NCBI GenBank assembly: GCA_963764585.1
Contig: CAVXTB010000013.1
Coordinates: 1-64,000, forward strand
DNA length: 64,000 nucleotides
Source of the DNA: JAOPZW01 sp963764585
GTDB lineage: Bacteria > Actinomycetota > Thermoleophilia > Solirubrobacterales > Solirubrobacteraceae
Direction: 5' to 3'
Below are positions 44,799 through 53,056 of the stretch, piece by piece; positions within the stretch are counted from its first letter, which is position 1; every line of letters starts with the position of its first letter. A model generated the notes under the pieces. That model was given only the letters and a program-made list of their open reading frames with translations. It did not search any database and had not been told where the DNA came from. The position numbers were made by a program, and so were the translations under genes.

Positions 44799-45500
44799 CT
44801 ATCGGTAGTCGGGGTTGGCGAAGTCGAGGCGGCAGCCGGCGTCCCACTCCGAGCGCTGGTTGCCGTGCGCCGGGATCCCGCCCGCGTCCTTGAGCATCCG
44901 AGCCATGTGCAGCAGGTTCCAGGTCAGGAACGTCGTGTTGCGGTTGGTGAAGTCGTTCTCGGGACCGCCCGACCCGTCGTCGAGGTAGCTCGGGCCGGGG
45001 CCCGCCTCGCCCAGCCAGGCCGAGTCGGCCTGCGGCGGGATCACGTAGCCGAGGTGCTGCAGCGAGTAGAGGATGTTCATCGCGCAGTGCTTGGCGCCGT
45101 CCTCGTTGCCGGTGATGACGCAGCCGCCGACGCGCCCGTAGTAGGCGTACTGCCCGCGCTCGTTGAGGATGTGGCTGTTGCCGTACAGGCGCTCGATGAC
45201 GCGCGTGCAGACCGACGACTTCTCGCCCAGCCAGATCGGCGACGTGAGCACGAGGATGTCGGCCGCGAGGACCTTCTCGGAGATCGCCGGCCAGTCGTCG
45301 CGCTCCCAGCCGTGCTCGGTCATGTCCGGATAGACACCGGTGGCGATCGCGTGGTCGACGGCGCGGATCACCTCGACCGCGACGCCCTGCTCGCGCATGA
45401 TCGCGATCGACTTGTCGGCCAGGCCTTGCGTGTGCGAGACCTCGGGCGAGCGCTTGAGCGTGCAGTTGATGTACAGCGCGCGCAGATCTGAGTAGTCCAT
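44799..45500 (-). CDS. Flavodoxin-fold NAD(P)H-dependent reductase
   Basis: The 233-aa product has the flavodoxin-like layout: a first strand and phosphate loop (LRALYINCTLKRSPEVSHTQGL), ILVLTSPIWLGEKSSVCTRVIERL and GGCVITGNEDGAKHCAMNIL. These bind FMN; the family includes quinone and azo reductases. I chose ATG 45500 over an upstream in-frame start because it begins the fold. It lies 19 nt upstream of the CMD-type gene and is probably cotranscribed with it. Confidence 0.82.
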   Translation of the reverse strand: MDYSDLRALYINCTLKRSPEVSHTQGLADKSIAIMREQGVAVEVIRAVDHAIATGVYPDMTEHGWERDDWPAISEKVLAADILVLTSPIWLGEKSSVCTRVIERLYGNSHILNERGQYAYYGRVGGCVITGNEDGAKHCAMNILYSLQHLGYVIPPQADSAWLGEAGPGPSYLDDGSGGPENDFTNRNTTFLTWNLLHMARMLKDAGGIPAHGNQRSEWDAGCRLDFANPDYR

Positions 45501-45573
45501 GGCGCTTTCGACTCGCGGGCGGCCGATCCGTTTCACGTATCAGGCGCGCGCGCGGCCGCCTCCATGAATCGAC

Positions 45574-46050
45574 ATGATCGGGAAGCGGCGAGCAGCGACG
45601 TTGGTGGCGATCGGATGCGCGGCGATGCAACTGGGGGTCGCAGCGGCGTCGGCCGGCGACGTCCCCGGGCCGCCTCAGCTCTTCGTCCGCACGTCCGTGG
45701 TCGCCGACCCGACCTGCGCCGAGAACGAGACGTGCCAGCCCCCGACGGCGTTCTATCGTCTGCGGGTCGAGCGGATCAACGTCGGCACCGCGCTCGTGGT
45801 CCTGTGCTCGCGCGGGCGCCTGGGCCTCGTCCACGCGGGCTCGTGCCTGGGCAGCAACGACAAGCTCCGGCGCTTCTGGCGCGTCCCGGTCCAGCCGCTC
45901 GTGTCGGGTCCCGGCGGCGTGATGCGCTGGTGGAAGAGCCCGATCCACCGCTGTCCGGGGCCGTGGAACGCCTACTTCCGCGTGCAGGACCCGTCGAATG
46001 GACGCTGGTCGAACAGCGTCCACGTGACCACGTTCTGCACGAACCTGTGA
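45574..46050 (+). CDS. Secreted protein of unknown function
   Basis: The 158-aa product has a signal peptide (TLVAIGCAAMQLGVAAASAGD). The mature part has six cysteines (in CAENETC, VLCSRG, GSCLG, HRCPG and FCTN), which should pair after export, and a WRVPVQPLVSGPGGVMRWW segment. I recognise no family. It converges with the peroxiredoxin gene, 10 nt apart. Confidence 0.65.
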   Translation: MIGKRRAATLVAIGCAAMQLGVAAASAGDVPGPPQLFVRTSVVADPTCAENETCQPPTAFYRLRVERINVGTALVVLCSRGRLGLVHAGSCLGSNDKLRRFWRVPVQPLVSGPGGVMRWWKSPIHRCPGPWNAYFRVQDPSNGRWSNSVHVTTFCTNL

Positions 46051-46060
46051 CGGCGCGCGG

Positions 46061-46621
46061 CTACGCTGCCGCCGCCTCGGCCTGCCGGGCCTCCCACGCC
46101 GCCCGCGCCTCGGGCGTCGTCGGGTCGTAGTCGGCCTTGATGCGCTGGTGGATCTCCTGCAGGTCGGCCCACAGCTGGTAGATCGAGGGCCGGCCCCAGA
46201 ACCAGTAGCCGACGTAGACCTTCTCGATCTTCAGGCCCGGCGAGAGGATCACCGTGTGGGGCACGCCCGCGTGGTCGTGGTGGGTGTCCGTGTACTCGTT
46301 GATGTCGAGCGCCTGCTGGACCTCGAGGTCGGCGTCGGCGAGGAAGGTCCAGCGCGCGCCGGCGGCGATGCGCATCTTGAACGTGTCGTGCAGGTCGTTG
46401 GGCAGCACGGTCACGACCTCGGTGAACGCGACGTTGCACCACTCGTGGAACTTCGTCATCTCGCGCTGCTGCCAGCGCTCGCGCGGGCAGTGCTCGCCGC
46501 GGCCGAGCATCAGGACCAGGCAGTTGTCGCCCTGCAGGTCCGACAGGCGATGGCGGTCGCCGTTCTCGTCGGGCAGCTCGAAGTCGGCCAGGGTCAGGCC
46601 GGGCTTGAGGTTCTTGCTCAT
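46061..46621 (-). CDS. AhpC/TSA-type peroxiredoxin-like protein
   Basis: The 186-aa thioredoxin-fold protein has PGLTLADFELPDENGDRHRLSDL and then LVLMLGRGEHCPRERWQQ with a single Cys45 in the peroxidatic position, though the surrounding motif differs from the canonical PxxxTxxC. VTVLPNDLHDTFKMRIAAGARWTFLADAD and VPHTVILSPGLKIEKVYVGYWFW follow. It is probably a 1-Cys peroxidase or a redox-inactive relative. Last gene of the GH15 operon; its ATG overlaps the preceding stop. Confidence 0.78.
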   Translation of the reverse strand: MSKNLKPGLTLADFELPDENGDRHRLSDLQGDNCLVLMLGRGEHCPRERWQQREMTKFHEWCNVAFTEVVTVLPNDLHDTFKMRIAAGARWTFLADADLEVQQALDINEYTDTHHDHAGVPHTVILSPGLKIEKVYVGYWFWGRPSIYQLWADLQEIHQRIKADYDPTTPEARAAWEARQAEAAAA

Positions 46622-48231
46622 GCGTCGCTCCTTGCGATTGGCGTGCCGGGGACGCTCAGCGCGACGCGATACACGCCGGTGAGCGCGGTGACGTAGAGCG
46701 TGCGGCGATCGGCCTCGCCCCACGCCAGGTTGTGCGGGTCCTCGGGCAGGCGCAGCAGGCCGAGCCGCTCGCCGCCGGGCGCGATGATCCAGACACCGCC
46801 GGGGCCGCACGCGTAGACGTTGCCGGCCTCGTCGACCTTCAGCCCGTCGAGCGCATCGTCGCCGGGCTCGCCGGTCAGGTCGGCGAAGACGGTCGCGTCG
46901 CGCACGGCACCCGTCGCGTCGACCTCGTAGCGCATGATGACCTTGGCCTCGGGGTCCCAGTTGCCCACGTAGAGGAAGCGCTCGTCGGGCGAGAAGGCCA
47001 GGCCGTTGGGCCCGGCGAGCTCGTCGGTCACGAGCCGCACGTCACCGTCGCGGACCGCGAAGACGCCGGAGAACGGCAGCTCCTTGGCCGGGTCGTCGTA
47101 CGCGCCCGGGAGCCCGAACGGCGGGTCGGTGAAGAACAGCGTGCCGTCGGAGCGATAGACGAGGTCGTTGGGCGAGCTCAGCCGGCGACCCTCGAAGCGA
47201 TCGGCCATCACGGTCAGGTCGCCGTGCGGCTCGACGCGCACGATGCGGCGGTTGCCGTGCTGGCAGATCGTCAGCCGGCCCTGCGGGTCGAAGGTCAGGC
47301 CGTTGGAGCCGGGCTGGTGGTAGCGCCCGATGTCGGAGCCCGCGTAGCCGCTCTTGGAGCGGAAGACCGTCACCTCGCCGCGCGGATCCCAGCGGTAGAT
47401 CGCATTCGTGTTCGGCGAGGAGAACAGCAGCGCGCCCTCCGGGCTCCACACCGGGCCCTCGGTGAACTCGAAGCCGCCGGCCACCTGCTCCAGGCGCACG
47501 CCGGCGGGCACGATCGCGTCGAGGCCCGGCGCGAAGCGCTCGACCTCGAACGGGACATCGCGCGCGACCGCCGCGCGCTCGCCGGCATAGAAGTCGAGCG
47601 TCGCCGTGCGCATCCAGATGTAGTTGTGCGGCGAGGCCGAGATCGGGCCGTTGATGCCGAAGACGGCGATGAGGAACGTGTCGCCGGGCCGCGCGTCCTG
47701 CGTGAGCACGACGCGGTTGGGCGCGTTGAACCCGGCGGCGACCTGGCCGCCGGTCGCGCCGAGCGCGAGCGGCAGCTCGCCGTCGACCCAGACCTCGGCG
47801 TAGTCGTCGACGACGACCTCGAAGACGACGGTCGCGCCGGTGGGATCGACGTCGCCGACGCGCTCGGGGATCGTGACCTCGATCCGGTACCAGTTGAAGC
47901 ACACGCGCCCCTGCGACAGGCGGCGCATGGTGTCGGCCGGCGCTAGCGTCTCCCAGCCCGAGTCGTCGTAGTCGCGGCCTTCGGCATGGGGCACGACGTC
48001 GTAGGTGCGGTTGGGGACGTCGCCGGGTCCGAGCGGGTCGGGCGCGCCCGGCCCCGCGACGGCGACGAAGTCGATCTCGCGCACGCGCGCGTCGGAGTAG
48101 CGCCAGCGCCCGCCGACGAGCGCGGCGCCGGCATCGGTCTGCAGGTCGACCACGGCGTCGGGGCGGCCTGGCAGCAGCTCGGGCGGCCCGGGCAGCCGGG
48201 CCGCGGAGTCGACGGCGACGGCAATCGCCAT
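46618..48231 (-). CDS. SMP-30/gluconolactonase with an extra N-terminal domain
   Basis: The 537-aa protein ends in a SMP-30-like six-bladed propeller (about residues 245-530: GFEFTEGPVWSPEGALLFSSP, GSNGLTFDPQGRL, SSPNDLVYRSDGTLFFTDPPFG, GPNGLAFSPDERFLYVGNWD). Residues 1-230 form a separate beta-rich domain with FEVVVDDYAEVWVDGEL, reminiscent of the galactose-binding jelly rolls in glycosidases. It would hydrolyse a lactone while holding a sugar. Overlaps the peroxiredoxin start and lies 2 nt after the GlcG gene. Confidence 0.85.
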   Translation of the reverse strand: MAIAVAVDSAARLPGPPELLPGRPDAVVDLQTDAGAALVGGRWRYSDARVREIDFVAVAGPGAPDPLGPGDVPNRTYDVVPHAEGRDYDDSGWETLAPADTMRRLSQGRVCFNWYRIEVTIPERVGDVDPTGATVVFEVVVDDYAEVWVDGELPLALGATGGQVAAGFNAPNRVVLTQDARPGDTFLIAVFGINGPISASPHNYIWMRTATLDFYAGERAAVARDVPFEVERFAPGLDAIVPAGVRLEQVAGGFEFTEGPVWSPEGALLFSSPNTNAIYRWDPRGEVTVFRSKSGYAGSDIGRYHQPGSNGLTFDPQGRLTICQHGNRRIVRVEPHGDLTVMADRFEGRRLSSPNDLVYRSDGTLFFTDPPFGLPGAYDDPAKELPFSGVFAVRDGDVRLVTDELAGPNGLAFSPDERFLYVGNWDPEAKVIMRYEVDATGAVRDATVFADLTGEPGDDALDGLKVDEAGNVYACGPGGVWIIAPGGERLGLLRLPEDPHNLAWGEADRRTLYVTALTGVYRVALSVPGTPIARSDA

Positions 48232-48233
48232 GG

Positions 48234-49076
48234 CTAGGCCTCCACCAGCGACGCGTCGATCGCGGCGGCGATCGCCTCGATGCCGATGACCGCGAGCTCC
48301 TGGTCCTCGTCGGCCGAGCGCGCGCCGCTGACGCCGATCGCGCCGATGACCTCGCCGGCGTGCTCGATCGGCATGCCGCCCTGCAGCGGCACCGCGCGCG
48401 CGAGGTGCAGCGCCGACGGGCGCCCGCCCGAGGCCTGCTCCTCGAAGTCGCGGCTCGGGCGGCGGTAGATCGCCGCCGTGCGCGCCTTGTCGGTCGTCAC
48501 CTGGACGCTCGCGACCTGCGCGGCGTCGGGGCGCACGAGGAACATCAGCTCGCCGCCGGCGTCGACCGCCGAGACCACGGGCGCCACGCCGCGCTGCGCG
48601 GCCGCCGCGCCGACGGCCTCAGCGGCCATCCGCGCGCCCTCGTAGGTCAGCGCGGGGACGGCGACCGTCGAGAACGCCGCGGCGGCCCCGGCCAGCGAGA
48701 TCGCCTCGTCCTCGTCGGGCGTCTCGCCGCTCGTGCCGATCGCGCCGACGACCTCGTCGCCGACCTTCAGCGGGATGCCGCCGGTCAGGCACGCCGCGCC
48801 GTGCAGCGCCAGCGCGCCGATGCGCCCGCGCGTGACCTGCTCCTCCATCTCGCGGCTGGGGCGCACGAAGATCGCGGCGGTGCGCGCCTTGTCGACGGCG
48901 ACGCGCGCGCTGGCGACCTGCGCGCCGTGCGTGCGGCGCATGGCGACGACCTCGCCGGACGGGTCGACGACGCAGATGTACACGCGCGAGCCCTGCTCGG
49001 CGGCGGCCGCTTCGGCGGCCGCGATGACGGCGTCGGCGCCGGCGGTGTCGATGACGTTGCGGGTGCGGACGAGCAT
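48234..49076 (-). CDS. Tandem GlcG/HbpS-like heme-binding protein
   Basis: The 280-aa protein consists of two GlcG (DUF336) domains in a row: residues 15-140 (ICVVDPSGEVVAMRRT, KARTAAIFVRPSREMEEQ, GGIPLKVGDEVVGAIGTSG) and 150-275 (VSAVDAGGELMFLVRP, KARTAAIYRRPSRDFEEQ, GGMPIEHAGEVIGAIGVSG). Single-domain relatives bind heme or act with glycolate and lactone enzymes. The fusion would act as a dimer within one chain. The ATG at 49076 comes 2 nt after the SMP-30 stop. Confidence 0.85.
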   Translation of the reverse strand: MLVRTRNVIDTAGADAVIAAAEAAAAEQGSRVYICVVDPSGEVVAMRRTHGAQVASARVAVDKARTAAIFVRPSREMEEQVTRGRIGALALHGAACLTGGIPLKVGDEVVGAIGTSGETPDEDEAISLAGAAAAFSTVAVPALTYEGARMAAEAVGAAAAQRGVAPVVSAVDAGGELMFLVRPDAAQVASVQVTTDKARTAAIYRRPSRDFEEQASGGRPSALHLARAVPLQGGMPIEHAGEVIGAIGVSGARSADEDQELAVIGIEAIAAAIDASLVEA

Positions 49077-49078
49077 GT

Positions 49079-49888
49079 TCAGGACTCCTTGATGTCGAGG
49101 GTGCGCGCGGCCCACACGGCGGTGTCCGCGGTGATGTAGATGCGGCCGCGCTCGCCGAAGGCGAGGTGCACCGCGCCGGGAACGTCGATCGCGCCGACGC
49201 GCTCGCCGGCGGGGTCGAAGACGTCCACGCCGCCCGGCCCGGCCGAGTAGACGAGCCCGTCGTCGTCGACCTTGATGCCGTCGGGGTAGCCGGGCTCGAT
49301 GACCGCGAAGAGCGCGCGGCCGCCGTCGCGGATCGCCTCGATGCGGTGCGCGCTCTCCCCGGAGTCGCCGACGTACAGGACGCCTTCGTCCGGCGAGAAG
49401 GCCAGGCCGTTGGGCTTGTCGAAGCCGTCGGCGACGACGTCGGTCTCGCCCGTCTGCGGGTCGTGGCGGTAGACGACGTCGCCGAGCTGCGGCGCCGGCC
49501 GGAAGCCCTGCAGGAACCCGTACGACGGGTCGGTGAACCACACCGTGCCGTCGCGCTTGACGACGACGTCGTTGGGCGAGTTCAGCGGCTTGCCGCGCCA
49601 GTTGTCCACGAGCGTCTCTGTGGCGCCGGTCGCGCGGTCGACGAGGCTGATGCGCGCGGGCGCCGAATGGGTGCCCTGCTCGCACACGAGCAGCCGGCCA
49701 TCCGGGGCGAGCGTCATGCCGTTGGCCTTGTTGGCGTCTGCCCGCAGAACGGTGATCTCGCCCGAGCGCAGCGACAGGGCCTTGATGGCGACCTGCGGCT
49801 GCGGGACCGCCGTGAAGTACAGGGCGTCCTCGTCGGCTGCGTAGACCGGGCCCTCGTGGGCATCGGTCTCCACGAGCACGGCGCTCAT
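49079..49888 (-). CDS. SMP-30/gluconolactonase-family lactonase
   Basis: The 269-aa beta-propeller has the metal-site pattern of the family: THEGPVYAADEDALYF-like start, LNSPNDVVVKRDGTVWFTDPSYGF, KPNGLAFSPDEGVLYVGDSG and PDGIKVDDDGLVYSAGPGG. It probably opens an aldonolactone. The chosen ATG 49888 overlaps the GH15 stop (ATGA). A long open frame upstream through GH15 in another frame is a shadow. Confidence 0.88.
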   Translation of the reverse strand: MSAVLVETDAHEGPVYAADEDALYFTAVPQPQVAIKALSLRSGEITVLRADANKANGMTLAPDGRLLVCEQGTHSAPARISLVDRATGATETLVDNWRGKPLNSPNDVVVKRDGTVWFTDPSYGFLQGFRPAPQLGDVVYRHDPQTGETDVVADGFDKPNGLAFSPDEGVLYVGDSGESAHRIEAIRDGGRALFAVIEPGYPDGIKVDDDGLVYSAGPGGVDVFDPAGERVGAIDVPGAVHLAFGERGRIYITADTAVWAARTLDIKES

Positions 49889-51753
49889 CGGGCGCGCGCC
49901 CGGTCGATCTCCCACGCCGCCGTGATGAAGCCGATGTGGCTGTAGGCCTGCGGGAAGTTGCCCAGCTGCTCGCCCGTGGCGGTGTCGATCTCCTCGCCGA
50001 GCAGGCCGAGGTCGTTGGCGAAGCCGACGAGCTGGTCGAAGAGCTCCTCGGCGCGCTGCACCTCGCCGGCCTGCGCCAGAGCAGTCACCAGCCAGAACGT
50101 GCAGATCGCGAACGTGCCCTCCTCCCCGCTGAGGCCATCGGCGTTGAGGCCCTCGGCGTTGCGGTAGCGCAGGACCATGCCGTCCTCGGTCAGCTCGCGC
50201 GCGATCGCCTCGATCGTCGAGCGCATGCGCTCGTCGGTCGCGGGCAGGAAGCCGTAGATCGCCATCAGCAGCGCGGCCGCGTCGAGGTCGTCGGAGTCGA
50301 AGGACTGCGCGTAGGCCTGCTTGGCCTCGCTCCAGCCGCGCGTGAGGATCGCCTCGCGGATGCGGTCGCGCTCGAGCGCCCATTCGTCGGCCTTGGCGTG
50401 CTCGCCGAGGACCGGCGCGAGCTTGACCGCGCGGTCGAGCGCCGTCCAGCAGAGGACCTTGGACGACAGGTGGTGGCGGGGCTCGCCGCGCATCTCCCAG
50501 ATCCCCGCGTCCTTCTCGCGCCAGCGCCGCGCCGCCGTGTCGGCGAGGTCGGCGACGAACGCCTGGATCTCCGGGTGCAGCTCGCCGAGGCGCTCGTGGT
50601 AGAGGTGCAGCGCGTTGAGCAGCTCGCCGTAGACGTCGAGCTGGGTCTGGTTCCACGCGCCGTTGCCCACGCGCACCGGCCGCGAGTCGCGCCAGCCGCG
50701 CAGGTGCGGCAGCTCGCGCTCGGACAGGTCGTGCTCGCCGCGGATCCCGTACATGATCTGCAGCGACCCCTCCGAGGCGCGACCGCCGGCCGAGCTCGTC
50801 ATGAACGAGATGAACTCCTCGGCCTCGTCCGAGCAGGCGCCGATGTAGAGCGCCTCGATCGTCAGGCTCGAGTCGCGGATCCACGAGAAGCGGTAGTCCC
50901 AGTTGCGCTCGCCGCCGACGCCCTCGGGCAGCGAGCACGTCGGGGCGGCGACGATCGCGCCGGTCGGCCGGAAGGTGAGGCCCTTCAGCACGCGCGCGCT
51001 GAAGCGCACGAGCTCCTTGTGGGGGCCGTCGTAGATGTCGTGCTCGGCCTCCCAGGAGCGCCAGCCCTCGATCGTGTCGTCGATGCGCGCGGCGACGTGC
51101 TCGGGCGCGCACGCCTCGGGGCGCTCGGCGTCGGCCGCGGCCCAGTGCAGGCCGAAGCCGATGCGCTCGCCCTCGCGCACGGTGAAGCGCGCGCCCATCG
51201 TCGCGTCCTCGATCGCCACCGGCACGCCCGCCGAGACCGCGATCTGGTTGGGGCCGCCGAACGTGCGCCCGCCGCCCTCCTCCATGCGGAACAGCGGCGT
51301 GACGAGCCCGTACTCGGGCCGCGGCGCAAGCGCCATCTCGAGCTCGACCTCGCCCGAGACGCCCTCGACGAGGCGCAGGACCTCGTGCGGGGCGCCCCGG
51401 CCGAGGTCGTGACCGCGCTGGCCGGGGGCAAAGGCCATGGCGTCGATCAGGCGCACCGTCCCGGTGGCCGTGGTGAAGGTCGTCTCGATGACGAGCGTGC
51501 CGGGCAGGTAGCGGCGCTGCGACGAGCACTCGCCCACCGGCGCGATCGACCAGTGGCCGGCGTTGGGATCGAGGATCCGCGCGAAGACGGCCGGCGAGTC
51601 GTAGTGCGGCATGCACAGCCAGTCGATCGACCCGTCGCGATCGACCAGCGCGGCCGAGGTGCAGTCGGCCAGCAGGCCGTAGTCGGCGATCGGCCGGAAG
51701 CCGCTGGCGCGGCGATCGGCGACGGTGGTGGCGGGCTCGGAGAGGGTGCTCAT
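49885..51753 (-). CDS. Glycoside hydrolase family 15 enzyme
   Basis: The 622-aa protein has the N-terminal beta-domain found in bacterial GH15 proteins (FRPIADYGLLADCTSAALVDRDGSIDWLCMPHYDSPAVFARIL) and the (alpha/alpha)6 catalytic domain with GGERNWDYRFSWIRDSSLTIEAL and SGEEGTFAICTFWLV, which hold the two acidic catalytic residues. Known members are trehalases or glucoamylases; no signal peptide means a cytoplasmic substrate such as trehalose or a glucan. It leads the five-gene operon and has the GTAAC-N17-GACCT motif 7 nt before its ATG. Confidence 0.9.
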   Translation of the reverse strand: MSTLSEPATTVADRRASGFRPIADYGLLADCTSAALVDRDGSIDWLCMPHYDSPAVFARILDPNAGHWSIAPVGECSSQRRYLPGTLVIETTFTTATGTVRLIDAMAFAPGQRGHDLGRGAPHEVLRLVEGVSGEVELEMALAPRPEYGLVTPLFRMEEGGGRTFGGPNQIAVSAGVPVAIEDATMGARFTVREGERIGFGLHWAAADAERPEACAPEHVAARIDDTIEGWRSWEAEHDIYDGPHKELVRFSARVLKGLTFRPTGAIVAAPTCSLPEGVGGERNWDYRFSWIRDSSLTIEALYIGACSDEAEEFISFMTSSAGGRASEGSLQIMYGIRGEHDLSERELPHLRGWRDSRPVRVGNGAWNQTQLDVYGELLNALHLYHERLGELHPEIQAFVADLADTAARRWREKDAGIWEMRGEPRHHLSSKVLCWTALDRAVKLAPVLGEHAKADEWALERDRIREAILTRGWSEAKQAYAQSFDSDDLDAAALLMAIYGFLPATDERMRSTIEAIARELTEDGMVLRYRNAEGLNADGLSGEEGTFAICTFWLVTALAQAGEVQRAEELFDQLVGFANDLGLLGEEIDTATGEQLGNFPQAYSHIGFITAAWEIDRARAR

Positions 51754-51760
51754 GGCGCCC

Positions 51761-51787
51761 AGGTCTCGGCGCGCCGCGATGAGTTAC
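51761..51787 (-). promoter_or_regulatory. GTAAC-N17-GACCT promoter-like motif (GH15 operon)
   Basis: On the minus strand GTAAC (51787-51783) and GACCT (51765-51761) are separated by 17 nt, and GACCT ends 7 nt before the ATG at 51753, so transcription would start at or next to the start codon. It is half of the palindrome GTTACGCGTAAC (51783-51794). Confidence 0.6.
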
Positions 51788-51789
51788 GC

Positions 51790-51816
51790 GTAACGGCCGA
51801 GCGGCCGCCGGGGACT
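51790..51816 (+). promoter_or_regulatory. GTAAC-N17-GGACT promoter-like motif (antiporter)
   Basis: GTAAC (51790-51794) and GGACT (51812-51816) have 17 nt between them; the second box ends 10 nt before the antiporter ATG at 51827. It is the mirror partner of the GH15 motif, so one palindrome serves both directions. Confidence 0.58.
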
Positions 51817-51826
51817 GCTGGGCGCC

Positions 51827-53056
51827 ATGGAGCTCGCCTTCACGAATCTGCTCATCATCGTCGCCGCCGGCTTCGCCGCGCCGCTCGCGCTCGGCTTCTT
51901 CCCGTCCGTGCGCCTGCCGTCGGTCGTCCTGGAGATCGTCATCGGCATCCTCGTCGGCCCCGCCGTGCTCGGCTGGGTCCACGTCGACGACCCGGTGCAG
52001 GTCTTCTCGACCGTCGGCCTCGCCTACCTGCTCTTCCTCGCCGGGCTGGAGATCGACTTCATGCGCCTGCGCGGGCGCGTGCTGCGCCTCGCACTCGTCG
52101 GCTTCGTCGTCTCGCTGGCGATCGCGATCGTCGTCGGCGTCCTGTTCAAGGCCGGTGGGCTGGTGTCGCAGCCGCTGTTCCTCGCCATCGTGCTCTCAGC
52201 GACCTCGCTCGGCGTGCTCGTTCCGGTGCTCAAGGACGCCGGCGAGAGCGGCTCGACCTTCGGCCAGCTCATCATCGCCAGCGGCACGATCGCCGACTTC
52301 GCCACCGTGATCCTGCTGTCGCTGTTCTTCTCGCGCGAGTCGGGCTCGACGGCGTCGAAGGTCATCCTGCTCGGCGGCCTGTTCGTCGTCGCCGTGCTCG
52401 TCGCGCTGCTGATCGTCGGCGTCGAGCGCTCGATGCGCGTCGGCGCCGTCCTGCGCCGCCTGCAGGACACCACGGCCCAGATCCGCATCCGGGCGGCGTT
52501 CGTGCTGCTCGTCGGCCTCGTCGCGCTGGCCACGAAGCTCGGCCTCGAGGTCATCCTCGGCGCGTTCATCGCCGGGGCGATCATCTCGCTGGTCGACCGC
52601 GATCGCGCGATGACCCATCCCGACTTCCGGCGCAAGCTCGAGGCCGCGGGCTTCGGCATCTTCATCCCGGTCTTCTTCGTGACCACCGGCGTCAAGTACG
52701 ACCTCGACGCGCTCACCGCGCACACGTCGACGTTGCTGCACGTCCCGATCTTCCTCGCCGCGCTGGTCCTCGTCCGCGGCCTGCCGGCGCTGCTCTACCG
52801 CTCGGTCATCCCGCGCGAGCGGCTGCCGGTCGCCATGCTCATGCAGGCCACGTCGCTGCCGTTCATCGTCGCGGCGACGGCGGTCGGGCTGACGCTGGAC
52901 GTCGTCACCCCCGCCAACGCGGCGGCGCTGATCGCCGCCGGCCTGCTGTCGGTCGTGATCTTCCCCGCGGTGTCGCTCGTCCTGCTGCGCCGCGGTCAGC
53001 GCGACCGCCAGACGACGAACCCGACGCCGACGGCGAGCCAGCCCGCGACGACGTAG
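51827..53056 (+). CDS. CPA2-type cation/proton antiporter
   Basis: The 409-aa membrane protein has about twelve helices and the Na+/H+ exchanger pattern: LPSVVLEIVIGILVGPAVLGWV, LAYLLFLAGLEIDF, SATSLGVLVPVLKDAGE, LEVILGAFIAGAIISLVDRD and FGIFIPVFFVTTGVKYDL. It lacks a C-terminal TrkA domain. It would exchange K+ or Na+ for protons. Its 3' end overlaps the convergent permease gene by 61 nt. Confidence 0.92.
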   Translation: MELAFTNLLIIVAAGFAAPLALGFFPSVRLPSVVLEIVIGILVGPAVLGWVHVDDPVQVFSTVGLAYLLFLAGLEIDFMRLRGRVLRLALVGFVVSLAIAIVVGVLFKAGGLVSQPLFLAIVLSATSLGVLVPVLKDAGESGSTFGQLIIASGTIADFATVILLSLFFSRESGSTASKVILLGGLFVVAVLVALLIVGVERSMRVGAVLRRLQDTTAQIRIRAAFVLLVGLVALATKLGLEVILGAFIAGAIISLVDRDRAMTHPDFRRKLEAAGFGIFIPVFFVTTGVKYDLDALTAHTSTLLHVPIFLAALVLVRGLPALLYRSVIPRERLPVAMLMQATSLPFIVAATAVGLTLDVVTPANAAALIAAGLLSVVIFPAVSLVLLRRGQRDRQTTNPTPTASQPATT

